Shown here: piece after piece, positions 12,350 to 23,204 of the stretch
Numbering within the stretch: the stretch's first letter is position 1
How the letters are laid out: every line of letters starts with the position of its first letter
Assembly (NCBI RefSeq): GCF_030271215.1
Contig: NZ_JASNGB010000025.1
Span: 1-23,588 of the forward strand
Origin: Deinococcus rhizophilus
GTDB taxonomy: Bacteria; Deinococcota; Deinococci; Deinococcales; Deinococcaceae
DNA: 23,588 bases
Reading direction: 5' to 3'
Program-made: the position numbers and the translations under genes
Notes under the pieces: model-generated
Told to the model about the DNA's origin: nothing
Databases searched by the model: none
The model's input: only the letters and a program-made list of their open reading frames with translations

Positions 12350-12829
12350 ATGACCGACCAAGCCATGCCGAACGTTCAGATTCGTCTCGCGCAGCCCCAG
12401 GACAAAGGCACCGTCTGCAGCATCTTTCACGACGCCGGGCTGGATACCGAAGAAGCCCTCGCGCCCGGCACCACCTACTGGGTGATGGAACGCGGCGGGC
12501 AACCCGTCGGGGCCATTGGCCTGGAACACGGCGAGGGGGCCTCCCTGCTGCGCGGCGCGGCAGTGCTGCCCTCGGCGCAGGGGCAGGGTCTGGGGCGGCG
12601 GCTGGTGATGAGCGCCGTGGAATACGCCAGGGCGCGGGGCGACCGGGCCATCTACATGTTCAGCAAGGGCGGCGACTGGCACAGCTTCGGCTTCACGCAG
12701 GTGCCCCTCGCGGTCGTGATGGCCGACGTGCCCGACACCCCGCAGGTGCGGGCCTACCGTGCCCGCAGCGAGCGCCCCGGCGGATTTACGTGGATGCGGG
12801 CGCTGGACGTGGGGGTCGGGCAGGCTTAA
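12350..12829 (+). CDS. GNAT-family N-acetyltransferase, second of a tandem paralogous pair
   Basis: The product has 159 residues from the ATG at 12350, chosen for GGAGGA (12337-12342) at good spacing; an upstream in-frame ATG at 12269 lacks this and would lie in a promoter-like region. It starts MTDQAMPNVQIRLAQPQDKG and carries IGLEHGEGASLLRGAAVLP, the acetyl-CoA loop GQGLGRRLVM, GDRAIYMFSKGGDWHSFGF and PDTPQVRAY. It is collinear with the neighbour at 11741 over nearly its whole length, so the pair arose by tandem duplication. The substrate is unknown. Confidence 0.9.
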   Translation: MTDQAMPNVQIRLAQPQDKGTVCSIFHDAGLDTEEALAPGTTYWVMERGGQPVGAIGLEHGEGASLLRGAAVLPSAQGQGLGRRLVMSAVEYARARGDRAIYMFSKGGDWHSFGFTQVPLAVVMADVPDTPQVRAYRARSERPGGFTWMRALDVGVGQA

Positions 12830-12923
12830 CGCCCGCCGCACCGCCGCACGCGTGGGCCGTGGGGAGGGCACGCCCCTTCTTCACGGTTCACGCGCCTCAC
12901 TGCTGGCCGGAGGAGGTCCACCC

Positions 12924-13454
12924 ATGACCTTTCTCAGCCTCGAGTCCATCGCCGTTCCTGATATTCACCCGCAAGCACCGCTCGTCACCCGCAAGGCGCG
13001 GCTCTCGGACATCGGGGCGATTCACGAACTGATCGGCTACTGGGCGGCGCGGGGGCAGATGCTCGTGCGCTCCCGCTCGCTGCTCGCCGAGACGATCCGC
13101 GACTTCCACCTCGTGCTGGCCGAGCCGCATGGGGAGAAGCCGGGCGGCTTGGCGGGCGTGTGCGGCCTGCACCTGCTCGCGCCCGATCTGGCGGAGGTGC
13201 GGGGCCTCGCCATCCACCCGCATATGCAGGGGCGGGGGCTGGGCAAACAGCTGGTCGAGGCCTGCGAGCGCGAGGCCCGCGAGATCGACCTCCCGGCGCT
13301 GTTCGCGTGGACCTACCAGCAGGCGTTTTTCGAGAAGTGCGGCTTTGTACGGATCGAGAAGACCAGCCTGCACCCCAAGGTCTGGAGCGAGTGTCAGCGG
13401 TGCGCCTTTTTCGAGAACTGCAACGAGATCGCGATGCTGCGGGAGCTGGGATGA
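12924..13454 (+). CDS. Short-form N-acetylglutamate synthase-like GNAT (ArgA type)
   Basis: The protein has 176 residues from an ATG with a GGAGGAGG-type ribosome-binding site. After a 20-residue N-terminal extension comes VTRKARLSDIGAIHELIGYWAARGQMLVRS (21-50), LAEVRGLAIHPHMQGRGLGKQLVEA (89-113; acetyl-CoA loop 102-107), FAWTYQQAFFEKCGF and the C-terminal tail VWSECQRCAFFENCNE with Cys157, Cys160 and Cys166. This pattern is that of stand-alone GNAT N-acetylglutamate synthases such as the mycobacterial ArgA, which make N-acetylglutamate from glutamate, the first step of arginine synthesis. Its place between argH and carA supports that role. The cysteine cluster suggests a metal or structural site. 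Confidence 0.82.
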   Translation: MTFLSLESIAVPDIHPQAPLVTRKARLSDIGAIHELIGYWAARGQMLVRSRSLLAETIRDFHLVLAEPHGEKPGGLAGVCGLHLLAPDLAEVRGLAIHPHMQGRGLGKQLVEACEREAREIDLPALFAWTYQQAFFEKCGFVRIEKTSLHPKVWSECQRCAFFENCNEIAMLRELG

Positions 13455-13495
13455 GGCCGTCCGGTCAGGTCGGCACGCTTGCTCCTGGGCACGCC

Positions 13496-13504
13496 TGATA
13501 AGCT
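13496..13504 (+). promoter_or_regulatory. Candidate extended -10 promoter of carA
   Basis: TGATAAGCT fits TGnTAnnnT in the 130-bp gap before carA. A TTGCTC lies upstream (13479-13484), but with a 14-bp spacer that is too short for an ideal -35. It predicts a transcript start near 13511 and a leader of about 75 nt. Confidence 0.45.
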
Positions 13505-13584
13505 CTGTGGCCGAACGCTGACGCCCCAGGGCTGAGCAGCTTCCGCCATAAAACGCGTCCTGTGAGGCGCGAATGGAGGTCCCT

Positions 13585-14769
<1,185 letters not shown>

Positions 14770-14802
14770 AAGCGGCCAGCGGCCAGCTTCCAGTCGCCAG
14801 CA

Positions 14803-14829
14803 GGGGACGGGATTAACCCCGTCCTCTTT
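14803..14829 (+). terminator. Probable terminator of carA
   Basis: A 7-bp GC-rich stem (14805-14811 with 14818-14824), extendable by a G-T and a G-C pair, encloses the 6-nt loop ATTAAC and is followed by CTCTTTCCTTT. The T tract is imperfect, so strength is uncertain. Confidence 0.6.
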
Positions 14830-14882
14830 CCTTTGGGAGGGCGCGTACCGACCCGCCGTGCGGCGTGGGGAAGACTGGGCGG

Positions 14883-17186
14883 ATGCCCCGCCCCCCCTTC
14901 GCTGGTCCGCCCGTTCAGGTCGTGTGGTTCAAGAAGGACCTGCGCGTACACGACCACGCGCCGCTCGCGGAGGCGGCTTCGCGCGGGCCGGTGCTGCCTC
15001 TCTATATCTACGAACCCGAGCAGCTCGGCCACGAGGAGTTCGCCGGGCACCACCTGACCTACCTCAACGAGTGCCTGTCGGAGCTGGACGGGCGGCTGCG
15101 GGCGCTGGGCGCGGGGCTGGTCGTTCGGCGGGGGGAGGCGGTCGCCGTGCTGGAGGAACTCTCCGAACTCGTGCCGGTCGGCGGGCTGTGGGCGCACGAG
15201 GAAACGGGCAACATGGTCAGCTTTCAGCGTGACCGCCGCGTGCGGGCCTGGGCGCGGGAACGCGGCGTGCCCTTTATGGAGCTGCCGCAGACGGGGGTGG
15301 TCCGGCGCCTCCGTGACCGCGACGGCTGGGCGGACACCTGGGAGGAACGGATGTCGGCCCCGTTCGTGCCCGTGCCCGCCGCGCTGCGCGGCACCGACCT
15401 CCCGCCCGGCGGCCTCTGCACCCACGCGGAGCTGGGCGTCCCGGCGGAGGGCAAGACCATTCCCCCCGGCGGCGAGAGCGTCGCCCGCGCCACGCTGGAC
15501 TCGTTCCTGACCGTGCGCGGCGTGAACTACATGCGCGAGATGAGCAGTCCGCTGACGGCGCAGGAAAGCTGCTCGCGCCTCTCGGCCCCGCTCGCCTTCG
15601 GCACCGTGTCTCTGCGCGAGGTGGTGCAGGCGACCCGGCAGCGGCTCGCGGCGGTGAAGGGCGACCCCGACGCCGACCCGCGCTGGGTGCGCTCGCTGCG
15701 CTCCTTCGAGAGCCGCCTGCACTGGCACTGCCACTTCATCCAGCGGCTGGAATCCGAGCCGGAGATGGAGTTTCGCAACCTCAACCGCGCCTTCGACGGC
15801 CTGCGCCCGGACGCGGGTGACCCCGGCTGGAACGCCGAATTCTTCGACCGCTGGACGCACGGGCAGACCGGCTACCCCCTCGTGGACGCCTGCGTGCGGA
15901 TGCTGCGGGGGACGGGCTGGCTCAATTTCCGGATGCGGGCGATGCTCGTCTCCTTCGCCTCGCAGCACCTGTGGCTGCACTGGCGGCCCACGGGTCTGTT
16001 TCTGGCGCGGCAGTGGCTCGACAACGAACCTGGCATCCACTGGGCGCAGATGCAGATGCAGAGCAGCACCGTGGGCATCAACCGCGTCCGTATCTATTCC
16101 CCGACCCGGCAGGCCCGCGAGCAGGACCCGGACGGCACCTTCATTCGCCGCTGGGTGCCCGAACTTGCAGGGGTGCCCGGCGATTTCCTGCACGCCCCCT
16201 GGGAGTGGAGCGGGGCGACCCGGCTGAACTACCCGCCGCCGGTCGTGGATGAAGGAAAGGCGGGGGCCGCCGCGCGGGCCAGAATCTATGCTGCGCGGGA
16301 CAGTGCGACCTTCGAGGCCGAGGCCCGGCGCGTCTACCAGAAGCACGGCAGCCGCAAGAAGGCGGTGCTGCGGGCCGAACGCGTGGCCCGGGGCCTGCCT
16401 GCCAGACCCGTCCGGCCGCCCCAGCCCACCCCCCGGAGGAAGCCCCCCATGACCGACCAGCCCGACCTCTTCGGTTCCGCGCCTGAAACTCCCAAGCCCC
16501 TGATTCCGGCCGGGCTGCCCGACTCGTGGCGCGAGGCGCTGCATGACGAGTTCGCCGCGCCGTATTTCCACGCGCTCAAGGACTTTCTGGTGGAGGAAAG
16601 GCGCACCCACACCGTCTTCCCGCCGGCGCCCGACGTGTTCAATGCCCTGCGCCTCACGCCGCTGGAGGACGTGAAGGTCTTCATCCTGGGCCAGGACCCC
16701 TACCACGGCCCCGGTCAGGCGCACGGGCTGGCCTTTTCCGTGCGGCCCGGCGTGCGCCCGCCCCCCAGCCTGGCGAACATCTACAAGGAGTTGCAGGCCG
16801 ACGTGGACTTCCAGCCGCCGCGCCACGGGTATCTGCGGCACTGGGCCGAACAGGGCGTGCTGATGCTGAATGCTGTCCTGACCGTCCGTCAGGGCGAGGC
16901 GAACAGCCACGCGGGGAAGGGCTGGGAAAGCTTCACCGACGCGGTGATTCGCCACGTCAACGCGAAGGAGTCGCGGGTGGTCTTCGTGCTGTGGGGAGCC
17001 TACGCCCGCAAGAAGGCGAAGCTCGTCACCAACCCGCAGCACGTCATCCTCGAATCCGCCCACCCCAGCCCCCTCAGCGTGACGAAGTTCATGGGAACGC
17101 GGCCCTTTTCAAAGGTGAATGCGGCGCTGGAGGAGGCAGGGCAGACGCCGATTGACTGGCAATTGCCCATGCAAGTGCAGGAGTAG
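14883..17186 (+). CDS. Photolyase/cryptochrome fused in frame to uracil-DNA glycosylase
   Basis: One open frame encodes 767 residues from the ATG at 14883 (GGGGAA lies about 10 nt upstream; an in-frame GTG is at 14865). Residues 1 to about 490 form a photolyase/cryptochrome: antenna-domain start [11 protein letters not shown] (15-25), then an FAD-binding helical domain with [23 protein letters not shown] (to Trp346) and [15 protein letters not shown] basic, proline-rich linker (about 490-522) leads into a complete family-1 Ung from Met523, with catalytic Asp605 in GQDPYHG and a C-terminal HPSPLS motif. Photolyases repair UV dimers with light; Ung removes uracil. No stop separates them, but an intact ribosome-binding site and ATG mark the Ung start. 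Topoisomerase IB follows by 70 bp. A recent frameshift or stop loss, or a sequencing error, could equally explain the fusion. Confidence 0.85.
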   Translation: MPRPPFAGPPVQVVWFKKDLRVHDHAPLAEAASRGPVLPLYIYEPEQLGHEEFAGHHLTYLNECLSELDGRLRALGAGLVVRRGEAVAVLEELSELVPVGGLWAHEETGNMVSFQRDRRVRAWARERGVPFMELPQTGVVRRLRDRDGWADTWEERMSAPFVPVPAALRGTDLPPGGLCTHAELGVPAEGKTIPPGGESVARATLDSFLTVRGVNYMREMSSPLTAQESCSRLSAPLAFGTVSLREVVQATRQRLAAVKGDPDADPRWVRSLRSFESRLHWHCHFIQRLESEPEMEFRNLNRAFDGLRPDAGDPGWNAEFFDRWTHGQTGYPLVDACVRMLRGTGWLNFRMRAMLVSFASQHLWLHWRPTGLFLARQWLDNEPGIHWAQMQMQSSTVGINRVRIYSPTRQAREQDPDGTFIRRWVPELAGVPGDFLHAPWEWSGATRLNYPPPVVDEGKAGAAARARIYAARDSATFEAEARRVYQKHGSRKKAVLRAERVARGLPARPVRPPQPTPRRKPPMTDQPDLFGSAPETPKPLIPAGLPDSWREALHDEFAAPYFHALKDFLVEERRTHTVFPPAPDVFNALRLTPLEDVKVFILGQDPYHGPGQAHGLAFSVRPGVRPPPSLANIYKELQADVDFQPPRHGYLRHWAEQGVLMLNAVLTVRQGEANSHAGKGWESFTDAVIRHVNAKESRVVFVLWGAYARKKAKLVTNPQHVILESAHPSPLSVTKFMGTRPFSKVNAALEEAGQTPIDWQLPMQVQE
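16435..16440 (+). promoter_or_regulatory. Internal ribosome-binding site before the Ung part
   Basis: GGAGGA lies 8 nt upstream of the in-frame ATG at 16449, inside the photolyase-Ung open frame. It would be silent coding DNA in a pure fusion, so its preservation suggests that Ung is also translated on its own. Confidence 0.65.
16449..17186 (+). CDS. ung: Uracil-DNA glycosylase, internal start within the fusion
   Basis: From the ATG at 16449 the product is 245 aa, a normal length for family-1 uracil-DNA glycosylase, which cuts uracil from DNA to start base-excision repair. Active-site motifs are intact: [18 protein letters not shown] with Asp83 (counterpart of E. coli Asp64), a middle [15 protein letters not shown] segment with the family asparagine, and AHPSPLS with His205 (counterpart of E. 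coli His187). The start has GGAGGA at 8-nt spacing. The same codons are also the C-terminal part of the photolyase-Ung open frame. In another frame a TGA overlaps this ATG (ATGA), hinting that an ancestral operon had the common four-base overlap here. Confidence 0.85.
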   Translation: MTDQPDLFGSAPETPKPLIPAGLPDSWREALHDEFAAPYFHALKDFLVEERRTHTVFPPAPDVFNALRLTPLEDVKVFILGQDPYHGPGQAHGLAFSVRPGVRPPPSLANIYKELQADVDFQPPRHGYLRHWAEQGVLMLNAVLTVRQGEANSHAGKGWESFTDAVIRHVNAKESRVVFVLWGAYARKKAKLVTNPQHVILESAHPSPLSVTKFMGTRPFSKVNAALEEAGQTPIDWQLPMQVQE

Positions 17187-17256
17187 CTTTCTTTCTTCAG
17201 CTCCCCTCAAGGCCGGATTGCGCCCCACCGGACAGAGCCGCTCCCGCACCCCGCCC

Positions 17257-18320
<1,064 letters not shown>

Positions 18321-18324
<4 letters not shown>

Positions 18325-18730
18325 CCCGCCTCTCCTGGCCGCGCCACGTCGCCCGCTGGGGGCTGGGGCTGGCGCTGGTCGGCGCGGGCACCGGGCACCT
18401 CACCACGCAGCGTCAGGAGTTTCAGGCGCAGGTGCCGGGCTGGGTGCCACTGGACAAGGACTTCGTGGTGCTGGCTTCCGGCGTGGTGGAGATCGGGCTG
18501 GGAGCCGCGCTGCTCGCCCTGCCCCGTCAGCGTCGGGCGATGGGCTGGCTGACCGCCGCTTTCTTCGTCGCCATCTTTCCCGGCAACGTGTCGCAGTACC
18601 TCACCCGCACGGACGCCTTCGGGCTGGATACCGATGGGGCGCGGCTGACCCGGCTCTATTTCCAGCCGCTGCTGGTGCTGTGGGCACTGTGGTCGACCGG
18701 GGCGTGGCCGCGGCCGCGTGGGGAGCGGGG

Positions 18731-18734
<4 letters not shown>
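18321..18734 (+). CDS. DoxX-like integral membrane protein
   Basis: The product has 137 residues with about four hydrophobic helices: [15 protein letters not shown] (13-27), [34 protein letters not shown] and [14 protein letters not shown]. The GH near residue 25, the S-G-x-x-E-I segment and the FPGN motif are typical of DoxX-like membrane proteins, whose role is generally unclear. Its GTG overlaps the topoisomerase IB stop (GTGA). Its TAG stop overlaps the stop of the convergent oxidase gene by four bases. Confidence 0.82.
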
Positions 18735-19840
<1,106 letters not shown>

Positions 19841-19845
19841 GGGCC

Positions 19846-19851
19846 AGGGTA
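19846..19851 (-). promoter_or_regulatory. Candidate -10 box for the hydroxyacid oxidase
   Basis: On the minus strand TACCCT ends 5 nt before the ATG at 19840, with no ribosome-binding site between. This fits the leaderless layout seen elsewhere in the window, with slightly short spacing. Confidence 0.4.
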
Positions 19852-19907
19852 GCGGAACGGCGAGGAAGCCGACAGCATCCGCCGGGAGAGCGGGGCACAC
19901 TGCCCCC

Positions 19908-20405
19908 ATGCCGCGCCCACAGCCCATCCCCCCCGGTCCCGGCCAGGAAAGCGTCTGGGACTACCCGCGCCCGCCCCGGCTGGAGCGCACGTCCAGAAGG
20001 GTCGAAATCTGGCTGGGCGGCGTGAAGATCGCGGACACGGCAGCCGCTTACCGCGTGCTGGAAACCAGCCACCCGCCGACCTACTACCTGCCCCCGGAAG
20101 CCTTTCTGTCCGGCGTCCTGACCCCGGCCCCCGGCGGCAGCGTCTGCGAGTGGAAGGGCGAGGCGTCGTACTGGACCCTCTCGGCGGGTGGCAGGGTGGC
20201 TGAGGCGGCAGGCTGGAGCTACGAGCGGCCCACCCCCGCTTTCCGGGAGATCGCCGGACACGTCGCCGTCTACGCGGGCCGCATGGACGAGTGCCGGGTG
20301 GACGGCGTGCGCGTGACCCCGCAGCCGGGCGGCTTCTACGGGGGCTGGATCACGCCCGACGTGGTGGGACCGTTCAAGGGGGAACCGGGGACGTGGGGCT
20401 GGTAG
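19908..20405 (+). CDS. DUF427 domain protein
   Basis: The protein has 165 residues. It shows the DUF427 pattern: RVEIWLGGVKIADTAAAYRVLETSHPPTYYLPPEAF, CEWKGEASYWTL, ERPTPAFREIAGHVAVYAGRMDECRVDGVRV and GGFYGGWITPDVVGPFKGEPGTWGW. DUF427 proteins are small beta-rich cytoplasmic proteins of unknown function. The ATG is chosen because the family begins near here. It has no close ribosome-binding site; a weak box CACACT sits 6 nt upstream, as in a leaderless start. It is divergent from the oxidase gene, with a 67-bp gap. Confidence 0.88.
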   Translation: MPRPQPIPPGPGQESVWDYPRPPRLERTSRRVEIWLGGVKIADTAAAYRVLETSHPPTYYLPPEAFLSGVLTPAPGGSVCEWKGEASYWTLSAGGRVAEAAGWSYERPTPAFREIAGHVAVYAGRMDECRVDGVRVTPQPGGFYGGWITPDVVGPFKGEPGTWGW

Positions 20406-20417
20406 GGGAGAGGGGGC

Positions 20418-20426
20418 TGCTAGAGT
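20418..20426 (+). promoter_or_regulatory. Candidate extended -10 for a leaderless transcript
   Basis: TGCTAGAGT fits TGnTAnnnT and ends 7 nt before the GTG at 20434, leaving no room for a ribosome-binding site. It is in the short gap after the DUF427 gene. Confidence 0.55.
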
Positions 20427-20433
20427 CCCCCCC

Positions 20434-20919
20434 GTGCTGCATCCCGACACCCTCCCCCTCGTCCAAGCTTTCGCGCAGGCGGGCGTCACCTGCTGGTTGA
20501 TCGGCGGGCAGGCGGTGGAAGTGCTGTGCGGCGGCAATGTCCGGCCTCACGACGACATCGACTTTCTGGTGCGGGAGGCCGATGGAGCGCGGGCCGTCGC
20601 CGTGCTGGAGGGCCTCGGCTTCACCCACGCGCACGGCTCGCTCGCCGCCGGGGACGTGTTCTACCGCCGGGGGGAGGGGCTGGTGGACCTCGTGCCCGTC
20701 CGGGACGACGTGGACCCGCCGCGCACCGTGGGCGAACTGGCCCCCATCGTCTGGCCCGCCGGATTCCTCACGCCCTACGCGGTGGAGTGGGCGGGGGTCC
20801 GCGTGCCCACACTCACCCCTGCTATGCACCGCGCGATGAAAGGCGTCGTGGCGGCCTTCTACGGGGTGGAATTGAGGCCGAAGGACCGGGCCGACCTCGC
20901 CGCACTTGCTACCCTCTGA
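20434..20919 (+). CDS. Nucleotidyltransferase-fold protein
   Basis: This 161-residue protein has the core of the nucleotidyltransferase superfamily: WLIGGQAVEVLCGG (21-34) followed by the acidic metal motif HDDIDFLV (39-46; Asp41 and Asp43). The pattern is close to aminoglycoside adenylyltransferase-like and similar small nucleotidyltransferases. It could also be an antitoxin-type or housekeeping member; no cognate partner such as a HEPN toxin is visible, and the substrate is unknown. The GTG start is placed by the promoter box and by the hydrophobic N-terminal helix. It is followed three bases later by the next gene. Confidence 0.8.
   Translation: MLHPDTLPLVQAFAQAGVTCWLIGGQAVEVLCGGNVRPHDDIDFLVREADGARAVAVLEGLGFTHAHGSLAAGDVFYRRGEGLVDLVPVRDDVDPPRTVGELAPIVWPAGFLTPYAVEWAGVRVPTLTPAMHRAMKGVVAAFYGVELRPKDRADLAALATL
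20907..20915 (+). promoter_or_regulatory. Candidate extended -10 for a leaderless transcript
   Basis: TGCTACCCT fits TGnTAnnnT and ends 7 nt before the ATG at 20923. It lies inside the last codons of the nucleotidyltransferase gene, so the downstream gene may have its own promoter despite the 3-bp gap. Confidence 0.5.
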
Positions 20920-20922
20920 CCC

Positions 20923-21333
20923 ATGACGGCTTCCGACGCGGCGGTTCGCACCCGGCTCACGGCGCTGGCGACAGCCCTGCGCCACTTCCACTCGGCCCTG
21001 CTCGACTTCGCCAGGGGCGAGTACGAGTTCCTGCATGGCCCGGTCAAGGGTCCCTTCGAGCTGTACTCGCTGGTCATGAACCATCCGGCCTTCCAGTGGC
21101 TGCGGCCCCTGTCGGGCCTGATGGCGACGCTGGACGAGGTGCTGGACCAGAAAGATACGACCCTCACCCCCCAGAACGTGGCCGACGTGCGGCAGGCGCT
21201 GGGCCTCCTCTTCGCGGAGACGGACACCCGCTTCGCCGACTTCCGCGCCGGGTACGCCCGCGCCCGGGGAGACGCCCGCGTGCGCGAGACCGGGGCCCGC
21301 TGGCGTGAGACGCTCAGCAGCCTGGAGGCCTGA
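20923..21333 (+). CDS. Conserved-looking helical protein of unknown function
   Basis: The protein has 136 residues, is cytoplasmic and almost entirely helical, with no signal peptide or membrane segment. Notable segments are RHFHSALLDFARGEYEFLHGPV, LVMNHPAFQWLRPLSGLMATLDEVLD and a basic C-terminal helix. I recall similar hypothetical proteins with the HPAFxWLRPLS pattern but no assigned function. It lies 3 bp after the nucleotidyltransferase gene, so it could be expressed with it, but an own leaderless-type promoter is also present. Coding is supported by GC-rich third positions and the full-length frame. Confidence 0.75.
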   Translation: MTASDAAVRTRLTALATALRHFHSALLDFARGEYEFLHGPVKGPFELYSLVMNHPAFQWLRPLSGLMATLDEVLDQKDTTLTPQNVADVRQALGLLFAETDTRFADFRAGYARARGDARVRETGARWRETLSSLEA

Positions 21334-21380
21334 AAGAGTTCCGGTTCACCGCCAGGGGAACCCGACGGGAAGGAGAAGGA

Positions 21381-21460
21381 ATGACGGTGACGGACAGGAG
21401 TGGAAGCGCTGAAGCGCAGCGGAGGAGCTGCGCCGGATGGTCCGGAGCCGGGAGGAAGCC

Positions 21461-21464
<4 letters not shown>
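21381..21464 (+). CDS. Possible 27-residue ORF translationally coupled to pth
   Basis: An ATG at 21381 has AAGGAG 5 nt upstream (21370-21375). The frame encodes 27 residues beginning [16 protein letters not shown] and ends in a TGA at 21462-21464 that overlaps the proposed TTG start of pth (TTGA). The peptide has no recognisable family and may only be a coupling or leader ORF. The good ribosome-binding site and the overlap are the only evidence. Confidence 0.35.
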
Positions 21465-22114
<650 letters not shown>

Positions 22115-22119
22115 CCCGC

Positions 22120-23172
22120 GTGACCACAACCGAACTAAGGCTGGATGTCCTGCGCCACCTCTCCGACCTTCCCGGCGTGCCCGGTCAGGAAGACGCCGTG
22201 CGCGACTTCGTGCTCTCTGAACTCGACGGCCTGGCCGACGAGGTCCGGGTAGACGCCCTGGGCAACGTGATCGCCCTGAAGCGGGGCCGCGAGGACGCAG
22301 AAGGCAAACGCGAGCGCGTGATGCTCAGCGCCCACATGGACGAGATCGGCTTTCTGGTGCGCTTTATCGACGACAAGGGCTTCCTGCGGGTGCAGGCGCT
22401 CGGCGGCTTCGACACCCGCAACCTCTTTGCCCGCAACGTCACGGTGCACACGCGGGGCGGCACGCTGCCGGGCCTGCTGACCCCCGGCGGCCGCCCGGTC
22501 CACATCGCCACCCCGGAGGACCGCAAGAAGGTGCCGGAACTCAAGGAATTCTTCGTGGACCTCGGCCTGGGCGCCGACGACGTGAAGGGCCGGGTCCGCA
22601 TCGGGGACATGGTGACCCTGGACCAGACCGCCCGGCAGATGGGCGCCCTGACCGTGGGCAAGGCGATGGACGACCGCGCCAGCGTCTTCCTGCAACTCGA
22701 GGTGCTGCGGGCCTTCCGCGAGGAGCGTCCCCGGCACGACGTGGTGGCCGTCTTCAGCGTGCAGGAGGAGGTCGGGTTGCGCGGGGCCATCGTCGCGGCC
22801 TACGGCGCCGAGCCGACCCTGGGCATCGGCCTGGACGTGACGCTCGCGGTGGACACCCCCGGCGTCGGCCCCGACGAGGCCGTGACCCGGCTGGGCGACG
22901 GCATCGGCATCAAGGTCTTCGACTCCACCATGATCTCGACCCGCTGGCTGGTGGACGAGTTCGTGGACCTCGCGGAAAAGGAAGGCATTCCCTACCAGCT
23001 GGAAGTCCTGGCGCTTGGCGGCACCGACGGCGCGGCCATCCAGCGCACGCGGGCCGGGGTGCCCACCCTGACGCTCAGCCTGCCGACGCGGTACATCCAC
23101 ACGGTCGTCGAGGCCGTCCACGAGACCGACCTGCGGGCCGGGGTGGATCTCCTCGTCGCTTACCTGCGCTGA
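22120..23172 (+). CDS. M42-family metallo-aminopeptidase
   Basis: The protein has 350 residues from a GTG chosen by the promoter box and the family start (LRLDVLRHLSDLPGVPGQED). M42 enzymes are large cytoplasmic dinuclear metal aminopeptidases (TET/glutamyl-aminopeptidase type), some with endoglucanase-like annotations. The ligand set is complete: His72 in SAHMDEIGF, Asp184 in GKAMDDR, Glu216/Glu217 in VQEEVG, Asp239 in GLDV, and His327 in PTRYIHT. It likely takes part in peptide turnover. It follows pth by 5 bp. The next gene starts after a 32-bp tandem repeat. Confidence 0.94.
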   Translation: MTTTELRLDVLRHLSDLPGVPGQEDAVRDFVLSELDGLADEVRVDALGNVIALKRGREDAEGKRERVMLSAHMDEIGFLVRFIDDKGFLRVQALGGFDTRNLFARNVTVHTRGGTLPGLLTPGGRPVHIATPEDRKKVPELKEFFVDLGLGADDVKGRVRIGDMVTLDQTARQMGALTVGKAMDDRASVFLQLEVLRAFREERPRHDVVAVFSVQEEVGLRGAIVAAYGAEPTLGIGLDVTLAVDTPGVGPDEAVTRLGDGIGIKVFDSTMISTRWLVDEFVDLAEKEGIPYQLEVLALGGTDGAAIQRTRAGVPTLTLSLPTRYIHTVVEAVHETDLRAGVDLLVAYLR

Positions 23173-23204
23173 CCCGTACCGTAGGGACCCCGTACCGTAG
23201 GGAC
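23173..23204 (+). repeat. Perfect 16-bp tandem duplication forming the whole intergenic gap
   Basis: CCCGTACCGTAGGGAC occurs twice head to tail (23173-23188 and 23189-23204). It begins right after the TGA of the aminopeptidase gene and ends right before the ATG at 23205. Each copy contains TACCGT, a TAnnnT box. Confidence 0.95.
23193..23198 (+). promoter_or_regulatory. Candidate -10 box for the DUF4126 gene (duplicated)
   Basis: TACCGT ends exactly 6 nt before the ATG at 23205, as in leaderless Deinococcus transcripts. An identical box sits 16 bp upstream (23177-23182) in the other repeat copy. Confidence 0.5.

Noticed and set aside
20434..21333. Nucleotidyltransferase plus helical protein considered as a toxin-antitoxin pair
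   Set aside because: The second protein lacks the HEPN R-x4-6-H motif and is unlike known MNT partners; it also has its own promoter-like box.
22135..23121. Minus-strand open frame opposite the M42 aminopeptidase
   Set aside because: Antisense shadow of a clear enzyme gene; sequence is His/Gly/Ala-rich without motif.
23173..23204. Tandem repeat considered as a CRISPR or recombination site
   Set aside because: Only two adjacent 16-bp copies without spacers and no cas genes.
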